Below are positions 8,025 to 17,123 of a stretch of DNA of 64,000 bases, in pieces. This stretch comes from Flavobacterium channae. GTDB taxonomy: Bacteria > Bacteroidota > Bacteroidia > Flavobacteriales > Flavobacteriaceae. Each line of letters opens with the position of its first letter. Position 1 is the stretch's first letter. The translations under genes were made by a program, and so were the position numbers. The notes beneath the pieces were generated by a model. It searched no databases and was not told where the DNA came from. It saw only the letters and a list, made by a program, of their open reading frames with translations. The stretch lies in contig NZ_CP089096.1 in the NCBI RefSeq assembly GCF_021172165.1, positions 2,480,001-2,544,000 of the forward strand, given 5' to 3'.

Positions 8025-9155
8025 TTACTTGTTCAACAAAAATAAATCTGAGGCAATTCCATCTGAAAGAAATTTACCTTTTTGTGTAGTTCTTAAAATC
8101 TTATTTTCAACAAACAACAAATTATCTTCGATAAATTTTGCAGCTTGAAGATTCAAATAATCCAAAAATGTTTTACCAAACTCTTTTTCAATTCTTTCCA
8201 AAGAAACACCCCAAATGGTTCGCAAACCTGTCATAATATATTCGTTATAACGATCGGTTTGGGTTAACGTTTCGATTTCAATTGGCAATTTATCATCTTG
8301 AATTGATTTTATATAAAGTGAATTGTTTGCTACATTCCAACCTCTGTTTTTTCCATCATAACTGTGAGCAGATGGTCCAATTCCAATATATTTTTTACCC
8401 AACCAATAACTAGAATTGTTTTTTGAAAAATAATTTTCTTTACCAAAATTAGACAATTCATAATGTATAAATCCGTTTTCCTGAAGCGTTTCAACCAAAA
8501 TATCAAACTGATTTGAAGCCGCTTCATCGTCTGGCGAAGCAATAATTCCTTTTTTTATAAAATTATCCAAAGCTGTTTTAGGTTCGACTGTTAAAGCATA
8601 ACTTGAAATATGTGGAATACCAAAAGAAATTGCTTTTGCAATATTCTGTTTCCATTTTTCATTGCTCGAACCCGGAATTCCATAAATCAAATCGATAGAA
8701 ATGTTTTCGAAATAATGTGTTGCAAATTCTAAACACTTTTGTGCTTCTATTGCATTGTGTGCACGATTCATCATCTTCAAATCGTCTTCAAAAAAAGATT
8801 GAATACCAATTGATAAACGATTGACTTTGTTCTTAGATAAATCAACTATCCTTTCTTCTGATAAATCATCCGGATTTGCTTCTATCGTAATTTCTGGATT
8901 TACAACAACATTGTAATTTTGATATACTTGTTCAATCAAAAAATTTAAATCTTCATTAGATAATATCGAAGGTGTTCCTCCACCAAAATAAATGGTTTCC
9001 ACAACCTCATCTTGAAACTCATCTTTGCGCATTTTAATTTCTTTAGCTAAAGCCAAAACCATTTCTTCTTTTTTCTTCAATGAAGTAGAAAAATGAAAAT
9101 CGCAATAATGGCAAGCCTGTTTGCAAAATGGAATATGTATGTAGATACCTGACAT
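8025..9155 (-). CDS. hemW: radical SAM family heme chaperone HemW
   Basis: 376 residues. The radical SAM cluster ligands C11, C15 and C18 are seen in FCKQACHYCDF, and YFGGGTPS gives the SAM-binding GGGTP motif. The residue after the third Cys is followed by Phe rather than the extra Cys of true coproporphyrinogen III dehydrogenase (HemN). This fits HemW, which binds heme and delivers it to respiratory proteins rather than making protoporphyrinogen. It has full length, including the C-terminal HemN_C-like region (YIMTGLRTIWGVSL). It lies upstream of a repeat-filled spacer and ruvC on the same strand. Confidence 0.92.
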   Translation of the reverse strand: MSGIYIHIPFCKQACHYCDFHFSTSLKKKEEMVLALAKEIKMRKDEFQDEVVETIYFGGGTPSILSNEDLNFLIEQVYQNYNVVVNPEITIEANPDDLSEERIVDLSKNKVNRLSIGIQSFFEDDLKMMNRAHNAIEAQKCLEFATHYFENISIDLIYGIPGSSNEKWKQNIAKAISFGIPHISSYALTVEPKTALDNFIKKGIIASPDDEAASNQFDILVETLQENGFIHYELSNFGKENYFSKNNSSYWLGKKYIGIGPSAHSYDGKNRGWNVANNSLYIKSIQDDKLPIEIETLTQTDRYNEYIMTGLRTIWGVSLERIEKEFGKTFLDYLNLQAAKFIEDNLLFVENKILRTTQKGKFLSDGIASDLFLLNK

Positions 9156-9161
9156 TTTATT

Positions 9162-9203
9162 AGTATTCAGTAGCAGTCGCAGTTTGCATCACTACGACTG
9201 AAA
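9162..9203. repeat. CAGTCG-word repeat with inverted halves
   Basis: The 49-bp spacer between hemW and ruvC contains TTCAGTAGCAGTCGCAGT, then a 7-nt gap, then ACTACGACTGAA. The two ends are an imperfect inverted repeat. The CAGTCGCAGT word recurs at 32330-32339. Confidence 0.6.
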
Positions 9204-9204
9204 A

Positions 9205-9759
9205 CTATTTTTTTACTCGTGATTCATTTTGTTTTACAAAAGCATCCCAACCTGAATAACTTTTTCCAGCCACAACTTTGTTGGAATTAAAAAAATGACA
9301 AACTGCAGCTGCTAAACCATCAGTTGAATCAAGATTTTTAGGCAATTCTTTCAAACCTAATAATTGCTGGAGCATTTTAGCAACTTGTTCTTTACTGGCA
9401 TTACCGTTTCCGGTGATTGCCATTTTAATTTTCTTAGGTTCGTATTCGGTAATTGGAATTTGACGAGACAAACCAGCCGCCATGGCAACTCCTTGAGCTC
9501 TTCCTAACTTAAGCATCGATTGTACATTTTTACCAAAAAAAGGCGCTTCAATTGCTATTTCATCAGGATGATGCGTTTCAATTAACTCAATTGTACGTTC
9601 AAAAATGACTTTCAATTTCATATAATGATCATCATACTTGTTCAGAATCAATTCATTTAACTGAAGAAACTCCATTTTTTTATTGATTACTTTTATCAAA
9701 CCAAAACCCATGATGGTTGTTCCGGGATCAATTCCTAATATGATGCGTTCGTTTGCCAA
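9205..9759 (-). CDS. ruvC: crossover junction endodeoxyribonuclease RuvC
   Basis: 184 residues. RuvC resolves Holliday junctions with RuvAB during recombinational repair. The catalytic acidic residues are visible: D11 in GIDPGTT, E71 in AIEAPFFGKN, and the C-terminal DSTDGLAAAVCH block carrying the last aspartates. The conserved N-terminus begins at a TTG codon (9757-9759), because no ATG precedes ANERIILGIDPG. It is divergent from the LPG-synthase-like membrane gene, whose ATG lies only 20 bp away, so both promoters must overlap the genes. Confidence 0.93.
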   Translation of the reverse strand: MANERIILGIDPGTTIMGFGLIKVINKKMEFLQLNELILNKYDDHYMKLKVIFERTIELIETHHPDEIAIEAPFFGKNVQSMLKLGRAQGVAMAAGLSRQIPITEYEPKKIKMAITGNGNASKEQVAKMLQQLLGLKELPKNLDSTDGLAAAVCHFFNSNKVVAGKSYSGWDAFVKQNESRVKK

Positions 9760-9779
9760 TTTTTCTTTTCTTTGTAGTA

Positions 9780-10709
9780 ATGAAATCTATTCCTCACAAA
9801 GCTAAACAATTCCTAGTTTTTACCATCAAACTTTTGATTGTAATTGGTGCTTTTTATTTTATTTACCATCAAATTTCATCTAATCAAAAACTAGATTGGA
9901 ATAAATTTCAAACTTTAGTTGTTGAAAAAACTTCATTAATTACGTTTTTATTTGTTTTACTATTTAGTGTTGCTAATCGTTATTTGGAAATTTTAAAATG
10001 GCAAAATTTAGTTAATTTCATCAAACCAATTTCTGTTGGAGAAGCTAGTAAACAAGTATTGGGAGCGTTAACAGCAGGAATATTTACTCCAAACGGTTTA
10101 GGCGAATATGCCGGAAAAGCTTTGTTCTTCAAAAAAGAAAAAACCAAAAAAGTTATTTTCTTGAATTTGATCTGCAATGGAATTCAAATGATTTTAACTG
10201 TCATTTTCGGAACAATTGGTTTGTTGTTTATAGGTTATGGATTATGGGTAATAGGGATTGTTCTTTTTGTTTTGGGATTTGGGATTTTAGCTTTCTTCTC
10301 AAAAAATATCACCATAAAAGGTTATTCTATTCAGAAATTGCTTCATAAGATTAATGAAATTCCAAAAGCTATTCATAGAAAAAACATCCTTTTAGGAACC
10401 TTACGATATTTGGTTTTTTCACATCAATATTATGTTTTGTTCTTAGTTTTTGATGTCGATTTGCCATATTTAACTTTAATTAGTTCAATTGCAGCCGTTT
10501 ACTTTTTAGCCTCATCTTTACCAAGTTTTCAATTTTTAGATTTTGCAGTAAAAGGAAGCGTTGCCGTTTTTTTCTTTGGAAAACTCGGAATAAACGAATG
10601 GATTGTAATTTTTATTAGCACTTTGATGTGGCTGTTAAATATTGTTTTGCCTGTTATTATAGGAAGTTATTTTGTTATGCGATTTAAATTGAATGACAAA
10701 AAACCATAA
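9780..10709 (+). CDS. lysylphosphatidylglycerol synthase TM-domain (UPF0104) family protein
   Basis: About 309 residues from the ATG at 9780. I prefer this over the upstream TTG at 9753, which would overlap ruvC and adds only a hydrophobic stretch not expected of the family. About eight membrane segments follow. The motif LGALTAGIFTPNGLGEYAGKALFFK is the conserved first periplasmic/cytoplasmic loop of the AglD/MprF flippase-like family. There is no soluble aminoacyl-transferase domain, so it is not a full MprF. It is likely an inner-membrane lipid-handling or flippase-like protein. The cargo is unknown; the downstream glycosyltransferase could be a partner. Confidence 0.8.
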   Translation: MKSIPHKAKQFLVFTIKLLIVIGAFYFIYHQISSNQKLDWNKFQTLVVEKTSLITFLFVLLFSVANRYLEILKWQNLVNFIKPISVGEASKQVLGALTAGIFTPNGLGEYAGKALFFKKEKTKKVIFLNLICNGIQMILTVIFGTIGLLFIGYGLWVIGIVLFVLGFGILAFFSKNITIKGYSIQKLLHKINEIPKAIHRKNILLGTLRYLVFSHQYYVLFLVFDVDLPYLTLISSIAAVYFLASSLPSFQFLDFAVKGSVAVFFFGKLGINEWIVIFISTLMWLLNIVLPVIIGSYFVMRFKLNDKKP

Positions 10710-10779
10710 TCTATTTTCTTTGTGCAAAAACGAAGTTTTCTTTGTCTTCTCAATATTTTTTTTCACTTTTACTATGTTT

Positions 10780-10827
10780 CTATGTGTTTTAAAATTTAAC
10801 ACATAGCCACAATAGATTTTGATTGTG
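10780..10827. repeat. two adjacent intergenic hairpins
   Basis: CTATGTGTT (10780-10788) pairs perfectly with AACACATAG (10798-10806). Two bases later CACAAT (10808-10813) pairs with ATTGTG (10822-10827). They lie in the 170-bp spacer upstream of the glycosyltransferase gene, which also repeats ACATAG words further on (10854-10864). No T tract follows, so these do not look like terminators. Confidence 0.55.
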
Positions 10828-10879
10828 ATGATTTTAGGCGTTTCACTTAACATAACTCACATAGAACTAATTTTTAATT

Positions 10880-11983
10880 ATGCTGGAATTGATTCTCGGA
10901 ATTGTTTTTCTCATTTACATCCTATTTATTGGGCAGCTTATTTATGGATTTAATAGAATGAAGCGATTTACAAAAAAGGAAATCACTCCAAGAACGTCAT
11001 TTTCGATTGTGGTTCCGTTTCGAAATGAAAAAGAAAATCTTCCTCATTTATTGCATTCTATTACCAATTTGAATTATCCGAAGGAATTGGTAGAAGTAAT
11101 CTTAGTGGATGATGATTCTGAAGAAGTATTCAGTGTTCAGTATTCAGTGTTCAGTTTAAAAGTAATTAAGAACGAAAGAAAGTCGAATTCACCAAAAAAA
11201 GATGCTATTGAAACTGCCATTAAAATAGCCAAAAACGATTGGATCATTACTACTGATGCCGATTGTTTGGTTCAGAAAAATTGGTTGATTCTTTACGACC
11301 AATATATTCAAGAAAATAATGTTGAAATGATTGCATCGGGTGTTTGTTATGTTCCTAAAAATGGGTTTTTAGCTGCATTTCAAAATTTAGATTTTTTAAG
11401 TTTACAAGGCGCTACAATCGGAAGCTTTGGAATCAACAAACCTTTTTTGTGTAATGGCGCAAATTTTGCCTATTCTAAAGCTTTTTTTAAGGGTTTGAAT
11501 GGTTTTCAAGGAAATGAAACCATTGCTAGTGGCGATGATGTTTTTTTGTTACAAAAAGCCATTACTATTGCTCCAAAGAAAGTTGGGTTTTTATTAGCTA
11601 AAGAAAGTATTGTTGCAACAAAATCAGTTGATAATTGGACCGAATTATTTCATCAACGTGTAAGATGGGCTTCAAAAAGCACTGCTTATTCTTCATCATA
11701 TGGAAAGATGTTAGCGATACTAGTTTTTGCAGGAAATTTAAATTGGATTTTGAGCTTTTTACTTTGGTTGCTTGGTTTACTCGACCAAAATCTTTTTATG
11801 TTGGTTGTGGCTCTTAAGTTTCTAATTGACTTTATTTTACTTTTAAAAACTGCTAATTTCTTCGAATCGAAATTACAATATATTTTAGCCAGTAGTTTGA
11901 CTTATCCTTTTTTTAGTGTTTCGGTAGCTTTGTATTCGTTGTTTGGTAAATATAGTTGGAAAGGGAGAAATTTTAAGAAATAA
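10880..11983 (+). CDS. glycosyltransferase family 2 protein
   Basis: 367 residues. An N-terminal membrane segment (residues 1-20) precedes a GT-A fold: FSIVVPFRNEKENL, VEVILVDDDSEE (first Asp motif), TTDADCLV (metal-binding DxD), a later SGDDVFLL and HQRVRWASKS (QxxRW motif). Two or three membrane helices follow at the C-terminus, so it is a processive-type, membrane-bound transferase for surface polysaccharide or lipid sugars. Directly after the DDD motif the coding sequence contains a perfect 14-bp tandem repeat (11127-11154) that encodes VFSVQYSVFS. This is unlike the rest of the protein in character. The stop codon abuts that of the convergent lipoprotein gene with no spacer. Confidence 0.88.
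   Translation: MLELILGIVFLIYILFIGQLIYGFNRMKRFTKKEITPRTSFSIVVPFRNEKENLPHLLHSITNLNYPKELVEVILVDDDSEEVFSVQYSVFSLKVIKNERKSNSPKKDAIETAIKIAKNDWIITTDADCLVQKNWLILYDQYIQENNVEMIASGVCYVPKNGFLAAFQNLDFLSLQGATIGSFGINKPFLCNGANFAYSKAFFKGLNGFQGNETIASGDDVFLLQKAITIAPKKVGFLLAKESIVATKSVDNWTELFHQRVRWASKSTAYSSSYGKMLAILVFAGNLNWILSFLLWLLGLLDQNLFMLVVALKFLIDFILLLKTANFFESKLQYILASSLTYPFFSVSVALYSLFGKYSWKGRNFKK
11127..11154 (+). repeat. 14-bp perfect tandem repeat inside the glycosyltransferase gene
   Basis: TATTCAGTGTTCAG occurs twice in direct succession (11127-11140 and 11141-11154). It is read in frame as part of VFSVQYSVFSLK. The word TATTCAG also opens the intergenic repeat at 9162. Confidence 0.9.
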
Positions 11984-12469
11984 TTACTTCTCCATTTTGA
12001 TAATTACGGGAAGAACAAATTGCGTTTTTACTTTTACACCTCTTTTAATAGCTGGTTCTACCTTTGGAAGATCGGATAATCTTGAAGATAGAATACTGTC
12101 AATTTTTGTTTTATCTGCTAAAGGAATACTGTCGTTTGGATATTGCGTTTCGAATTGCAAACTAGAATCCGGATTAACGGTTATTTTTACGTTTATGGTA
12201 TCAATTTCTGGATATTCAACACGAAAAGTATCAATTCCTATTCTCTCTTGAATTGTTTGAGACAAATAATCAAAAAAACATTGTTTCTTAACTACCTCAT
12301 CTTTGATTGTATCGCATTGCAAAACCGACGGAAATTCATCAACTTCTTCCCAATTGATTTTTTTTAATTCTTGCTCTAACAATTGCTTTTCATCAGGAAC
12401 TTGCTTATCGAAGTACTGACAAGATTGAATTACTAAAAGTAAAAGAAATACTTGTATTATTTTTTTCAT
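11984..12469 (-). CDS. hypothetical lipoprotein, C-terminus resembling a TonB domain
   Basis: 161 residues. A lipoprotein signal peptide is clear: MKKIIQVFLLLLVIQSCQYF, with the lipobox Cys at residue 17. The mature part is rich in acidic residues. The last 40 residues (KIDSILSSRLSDLPKVEPAI, then GVKVKTQFVLPVIIK) resemble the C-terminal strand-helix-strand of TonB_C, but I see no firm match. It starts one base after the stop codon of the TonB-like gene, so the two are translationally coupled and probably act together in the envelope. The stop codon abuts the glycosyltransferase stop (TAATTA at 11981-11986). Confidence 0.7.
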   Translation of the reverse strand: MKKIIQVFLLLLVIQSCQYFDKQVPDEKQLLEQELKKINWEEVDEFPSVLQCDTIKDEVVKKQCFFDYLSQTIQERIGIDTFRVEYPEIDTINVKITVNPDSSLQFETQYPNDSIPLADKTKIDSILSSRLSDLPKVEPAIKRGVKVKTQFVLPVIIKMEK

Positions 12470-12470
12470 A

Positions 12471-13088
12471 TTACTCTTGCATCTGAAAGGTTATAGGTAT
12501 TGCAAACATAATATTTATCGGCTTCCCATCGCAAGTAGCTGGAATAGCTGTTGGTAATAATTTTATAATACGAATAGCTTCTTCTTCTAAAATTAATCCG
12601 TTTTTTGGACCAATAGCTTCTTTAACTTGTGGATTCCCCTCTTTATCAATAATAAAATGCACCATAACTCTTCCTTGTAATTCATGATCCATTGCAAATT
12701 CAGGGTATCTAAACTTATTATAGATATGCTTTCTTAAGTAGTTATCAAACGATACTTTTTCTTCAATTCCTGTAGTTAAATTTTTTATTTCATAAAAAGG
12801 TAATTCTTGAACTATACATTTTGTAAAACCCAACTCATCATCTTTTATAACATTAGTTTGGATTTTAGATTTTTCAATTGAATCGGCTTGTTTTTTTTGT
12901 TGTTTTGCAATTTTACTTTCTTCAACACGAACCAAATAATCTTCCCATTCTTTTTTTCTAATTTCTTCGTACTCTCTTTTTTTTTCAGCCAGCTGTTTTA
13001 AACGATCTTGGGTAGACATTTTATTGCCTTGTGCAATAACAGGATTAGCAAGTAAAAAAGAAATCAAAAGCAAAAAAACAAATCTCAT
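12471..13088 (-). CDS. TonB C-terminal domain protein (energy transducer TonB-like)
   Basis: 205 residues. A cleavable-looking signal peptide (MRFVFLLLISFLLANPVIAQ) is followed by a strongly charged, Lys/Glu-rich helical region (residues 25-75). The C-terminal domain (about 120-205: YPEFAMDHELQGRVMVHFII, DKEGNPQVKEAIGPKNG, then EEEAIRIIKLLPTAIPA and IPITFQM) is a typical TonB_C fold. Classical TonB keeps an uncleaved N-terminal anchor and a Pro-rich spacer; here the spacer is a charged helix and the anchor may be cleaved. It could therefore be a periplasmic TonB-domain protein rather than the energy transducer itself. It is first in a two-gene operon with the lipoprotein. Confidence 0.8.
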   Translation of the reverse strand: MRFVFLLLISFLLANPVIAQGNKMSTQDRLKQLAEKKREYEEIRKKEWEDYLVRVEESKIAKQQKKQADSIEKSKIQTNVIKDDELGFTKCIVQELPFYEIKNLTTGIEEKVSFDNYLRKHIYNKFRYPEFAMDHELQGRVMVHFIIDKEGNPQVKEAIGPKNGLILEEEAIRIIKLLPTAIPATCDGKPINIMFAIPITFQMQE

Positions 13089-13153
13089 TGAGGTAATTAA
13101 TTTAAATTGTATAAAACAAAGTTATAAATTTGTTAGACAATAACTAAAATCTT

Positions 13154-13651
13154 ATGGAATACTTTTTATTGATTTTGGGGTTAGTTCTTATGATTCTTGG
13201 AATCATAGGAAGTTTATTACCTGCGTTACCAGGACCACCAATAAGTTGGGTTGGGATTTTACTTCTCTATTTTTGTCCAGGAATGGAAACCAATTATTGG
13301 TTACTTGGCATCACCTTAATAATTGCAATAGCTATTGGAATTTTAGATTATGTGATTCCAGCAAAGGGAACTAAATATTTTGGCGGAAGCAAATACGGAA
13401 TTTGGGGTACTAATATTGGATTAGTAATTGGATTATTTTTTCCTCCTTTTGGGTTTTTAGTCGGACCCTTCTTAGGCGCATTAATTGGTGAATTAATTTA
13501 CAATTCTAACGAAGGTAAAAGAGCGCTAAAAGCAGCAACTGGTTCTTTTTTAGGATTTTTAGCTGGTACTTTTATAAAACTCTTAGTTAGCTTTCTTTTT
13601 ATGGGATTATTTTTTGTTTTAGTTTGGCAAAATAGAGCAATTTGGTTTTAA
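13154..13651 (+). CDS. DUF456 domain-containing membrane protein
   Basis: 165 residues. It has several Gly-rich membrane segments. The LILGLVLMILGIIGSLLPAL then PGPPISWVGILLLYF opening, the YVIPAKGTKYFGGSKYGIWG loop and the GPFLGALIGELIYN helix are the DUF456 signature. Function is unknown; the glycine-zipper helices suggest an oligomeric inner-membrane protein. It is divergent from the TonB-like operon, with 65 bp between the start codons. Confidence 0.88.
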   Translation: MEYFLLILGLVLMILGIIGSLLPALPGPPISWVGILLLYFCPGMETNYWLLGITLIIAIAIGILDYVIPAKGTKYFGGSKYGIWGTNIGLVIGLFFPPFGFLVGPFLGALIGELIYNSNEGKRALKAATGSFLGFLAGTFIKLLVSFLFMGLFFVLVWQNRAIWF

Positions 13652-13783
13652 AGCAATATCAAATTTCTAAGGAAAATTAAAGTGTAATCCTTTTCGTATA
13701 CAAACTTTTGCAGTTCGTCCCAAAGATAATTTTTACTTTATTTTTAACAATATTTTTGCTTCATAACTATAAAACATATTTTT

Positions 13784-16700
13784 ATGAAACACAAGTACCT
13801 TTTATTAATTCTATTACTCACAGGTTTGAAGTCATTTTCCCAGACAGATTCTTTTCTGACTTCAACATGTATAGGAACAACTACCAATCCTCAAAACAGA
13901 TTTTACCAGCCTCAAGTTGCAGACTTTGATGGTGATACAGACAAAGACATTATTGTACTTGATGAGTCTGGAGTGTATCGTTTGTTTACTAATGATGGTT
14001 CAAACAATTTTACTCAAACTACAACTTTATCAGGATTAACATGGAGTTCTTTAATCTCTAAAGATATGGATAACGATGGTGACATAGATATTGTAAGTTC
14101 TGCGGGTAAAATTTTCATTAACAACGGATCTGCTGTCTTTACTGAATTACCAGGTACTTTTTTTACAGCAACAGGTTCTATTGGTGCATTTAGAGTAGCA
14201 GATTTTAACGGAGATACCAAACAAGATATTTTATGGTTAAATGCAACTTCTAATTCTACTACGGTTAATCAAATTTGGTTTAACAATGGAACTACAGGCA
14301 ATGCAAGTTTTGTTCTTGGAACTGAAATTCAAAATTTAAATGGGTATACTAATTTAGGATCTGTAGCTGGAGATATTGACAACGACGGAGATATTGACCT
14401 AGTTTTTTGTCAACAAGGTGGGTGGAACGGAAGAGTCTTTAAGAACAATGGAAGTGGTGTATTTACAAATACTCAAAATTTGCCTACTTATACAGGAGAA
14501 GGTTTTTTAGCTGATTGGGATAATGATGGCGATATAGATTTCTTAGCTTATGATTACTATAATAATTGGGGCTTAAGATTATGGAAAAACGATGGTACAG
14601 GAACATTTGGTACTGTAAGTACAAATTCTTTAATAACAATGCCTAGTGTAGGAGCTGTTGATAAAATAGTTGATTTAAATGGAGACACTTGGTTAGATGT
14701 AGTTTTAAGAAATGGTAGTGGTGCAAGATATTATTTAAACTCAGGTTGTCAACTTACTCTAGCAACTCAGGTTTTATCTAATTCATATAATGGTATTGCT
14801 ATTAGCGATTTTAACAATGACGGCAAACCTGATTTTTTTAATGCGGCTAGAGACGGACAATCATGCATTAATATTAATGATTTAAATATTCAATCATATG
14901 TTGCTATCACTGCTCCTGTAGTTTCAACTCAAGTTAATTATTTTGTTGGTCAGTCGGCATCTCCGCTTGTAGCAACAGGTAATAATATATTATGGTATAC
15001 AGGTTCTACTGGCGGAACAGGTACTACTACAGCTCCTACACCAAATACAGCATCTGTAGGATCCACATCTTATTGGGTTTCAAACACTAATACTAATGGT
15101 TGCGAAAGTGAAAGAATTGAAGTTGTTGTAACAGTTAGTCTACCTGCAACACATTTAAATTTTGACGGTTCAAATGATGCTATAACTGTAACAGGGGTTA
15201 ATTTTCCTCTTGGAAATACTTCTAGAACAATTGAGGCTTGGATTAAAACTACTCAAAACAATGGTGGCGGAGCAATTATGACTTATGGTAACCTTACTAC
15301 AAACAATAGATTTGCTCTATATCAAACAGGAGGTAAATTGAATTTTGTTGCTGAAAACAACGACTACAATACAAATGCAACAATTAATGATGGTAATTGG
15401 CACCATATTGCAGCTACACATGATGGAACTTCCTTAAAAGTATATTTAGATGGTGTACAAGTAGGGACTTCACAAGCAAAGACATTTAATACTACTGGAA
15501 ATCAATTTAGTATTGGATACAGAGGAGTAGCATCAGAGTATTTTAATGGAAGTATTGATGAAGTAAGAGTATGGAATGTAGCAAGAACAGCCGAACAAAT
15601 TAACAGATCAAAAAATTGCGAATTACAAGGAAATGAAACTGGTTTGGTAGCTTATTATAAATTCAACCAAGGTATTGACCAAGCCGACAATACAGCTATT
15701 ACCACTTTAAATGCTACAACTGGATCTAATGGTACATTATCAAACTTTTCTTTAACAGGAACAACATCAAATTGGTTAGCTGGCTCTCCTGTAATAACTG
15801 GTTCAGTAATACCAAGCAATGCTACTGCTACATCTCCTGTTACTTATAATCTAGGAGATACTGCTTCAGCTTTATCTGCAACTACTGGAACAAATGGAAC
15901 AGGATTAATGTGGTACACATCTGCAACTGGGGGAACTGGCTCTACAACAGCTCCAACTCCTTCTACAACTACTGCAGGTTCTACTTCATATTGGGTTGCT
16001 TCAACTAATGCAAATGGTTGTGAAAGCGGAAGAATCGAAATTATTATTACTGTTAATGCAAATGCAACTCATTTAAACTTTGATGGAGCTAATGATATCG
16101 TTAACACAGGAAATGGTTTAACAACTTATTTTACAGGTAAAACAGCAGTAACAGTAGAAGCATGGGTTAGACCTGAAACAAATTCTGGTTTAGGTGTAAT
16201 TGCAGGTAATTATGATTACCCATCATTAGGTCGTGGTTTACAAATGCTATTAAGAAGAGATAATAACGGGTACTCTTTTTGGATTGATGGAGGAAGTGGT
16301 TACTCATCTGTAGTAGCATCAAATACAGTAATATTAAATACTTGGCAACATGTTGCAGGTGTTTGGGATGGTACAACTATGAAAATTTATGTAGATGGTA
16401 CTTTAATTAGTACTACTGCAAAAACAGGAGTAATCCCATTGAAAACAACAGCTTTTGTTATTGGAGGAAATGCTCAAGCTGTTCCTGAAATGTTTAATGG
16501 AGATATAGACGAAGTTCGTATTTGGGATATTGCATTAAATCAAACTGATATTCAAAACACTATGAATTGTGAAGCACAAGCACAACCAGAGTTAGTAGCA
16601 TATTATAAATTTAATCAGGGATTTGACAATGCTAACAATGCTCCTATCACAACATTAGCTGATGAATTAGGCAACTATAATGGAACCTTAACTAACTTTA

Positions 16701-17026
16701 CTTTAACTGGCGCTATGTCAAACTGGGCAGCAGGTTCGCCAGTAACAACCGGAAATACTTGTGCTACATTGAGTAATTCTGATTTTACTAATACAAATAA
16801 TTCAATTATGATTTATCCTAATCCTTCAAACGGATTACTTACAATAAACACTCCTGAGTCAATTAAAGTAGAAGCTTGGGATGTTTTAGGAAAATTAATA
16901 TTGAGTTCAGATTTAGAAGCTGGAAGCAACAAAATCGACATTTCAAATCATGCAGCAGGAATTTATATTTTCAAAGCTACATCTGCTAACGGAGAAAGTA
17001 AAATTTATAAAGTAATTAAAGAATAA
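13784..17026 (+). CDS. large T9SS-secreted protein: FG-GAP/VCBS repeats, two Ig-like and two LamG-like domains
   Basis: 1080 residues. A signal peptide (MKHKYLLLILLLTGLKSFSQ) is followed by calcium-binding FG-GAP/VCBS repeats over about residues 40-360, with recurrent DxDxDGDxD loops such as DFDGDTDKDI, DMDNDGDIDI and DIDNDGDIDL. Two near-copies of a module follow. Each has an Ig-like segment (SPLVATGNNILWYTGSTGGT and SALSATTGTNGTGLMWYTS) and a LamG/concanavalin-like domain (from THLNFDGSND and THLNFDGAND, at about 455-640 and 765-985). Residues from about 1005 (IMIYPNPSNGLL to the end) are a type A T9SS sorting domain. It is expected to be exported across the outer membrane and attached or released. 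It is probably an adhesin or glycan binder. The downstream terminator marks a single-gene unit. Confidence 0.9.
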   Translation: MKHKYLLLILLLTGLKSFSQTDSFLTSTCIGTTTNPQNRFYQPQVADFDGDTDKDIIVLDESGVYRLFTNDGSNNFTQTTTLSGLTWSSLISKDMDNDGDIDIVSSAGKIFINNGSAVFTELPGTFFTATGSIGAFRVADFNGDTKQDILWLNATSNSTTVNQIWFNNGTTGNASFVLGTEIQNLNGYTNLGSVAGDIDNDGDIDLVFCQQGGWNGRVFKNNGSGVFTNTQNLPTYTGEGFLADWDNDGDIDFLAYDYYNNWGLRLWKNDGTGTFGTVSTNSLITMPSVGAVDKIVDLNGDTWLDVVLRNGSGARYYLNSGCQLTLATQVLSNSYNGIAISDFNNDGKPDFFNAARDGQSCININDLNIQSYVAITAPVVSTQVNYFVGQSASPLVATGNNILWYTGSTGGTGTTTAPTPNTASVGSTSYWVSNTNTNGCESERIEVVVTVSLPATHLNFDGSNDAITVTGVNFPLGNTSRTIEAWIKTTQNNGGGAIMTYGNLTTNNRFALYQTGGKLNFVAENNDYNTNATINDGNWHHIAATHDGTSLKVYLDGVQVGTSQAKTFNTTGNQFSIGYRGVASEYFNGSIDEVRVWNVARTAEQINRSKNCELQGNETGLVAYYKFNQGIDQADNTAITTLNATTGSNGTLSNFSLTGTTSNWLAGSPVITGSVIPSNATATSPVTYNLGDTASALSATTGTNGTGLMWYTSATGGTGSTTAPTPSTTTAGSTSYWVASTNANGCESGRIEIIITVNANATHLNFDGANDIVNTGNGLTTYFTGKTAVTVEAWVRPETNSGLGVIAGNYDYPSLGRGLQMLLRRDNNGYSFWIDGGSGYSSVVASNTVILNTWQHVAGVWDGTTMKIYVDGTLISTTAKTGVIPLKTTAFVIGGNAQAVPEMFNGDIDEVRIWDIALNQTDIQNTMNCEAQAQPELVAYYKFNQGFDNANNAPITTLADELGNYNGTLTNFTLTGAMSNWAAGSPVTTGNTCATLSNSDFTNTNNSIMIYPNPSNGLLTINTPESIKVEAWDVLGKLILSSDLEAGSNKIDISNHAAGIYIFKATSANGESKIYKVIKE

Positions 17027-17061
17027 ATCCCCTTAAATATTTTTATTAGTTGATTAGAATT

Positions 17062-17090
17062 AAAGCCGGCTTTATAAGTCGGCTTTTTTA
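17062..17090 (+). terminator. terminator of the large T9SS protein gene
   Basis: AAAGCCGGCTT pairs with AAGTCGGCTTT around a 3-nt loop, followed by a T run. It lies 35 bp after the stop. Confidence 0.92.
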
Positions 17091-17123
17091 TTTCAATAGT
17101 TTTATATATAATATTTATAAAAT

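Noticed and set aside
9753..9780. Upstream TTG start for the LPG-synthase-like gene
   Set aside because: It would overlap ruvC on the other strand. The ATG at 9780 gives the normal N-terminus.
13784..17026. Frameshift or split-gene suspicion in the large T9SS gene because of duplicated modules
   Set aside because: The frame is open from signal peptide to sorting domain; the duplication is of domains, not of reading errors.
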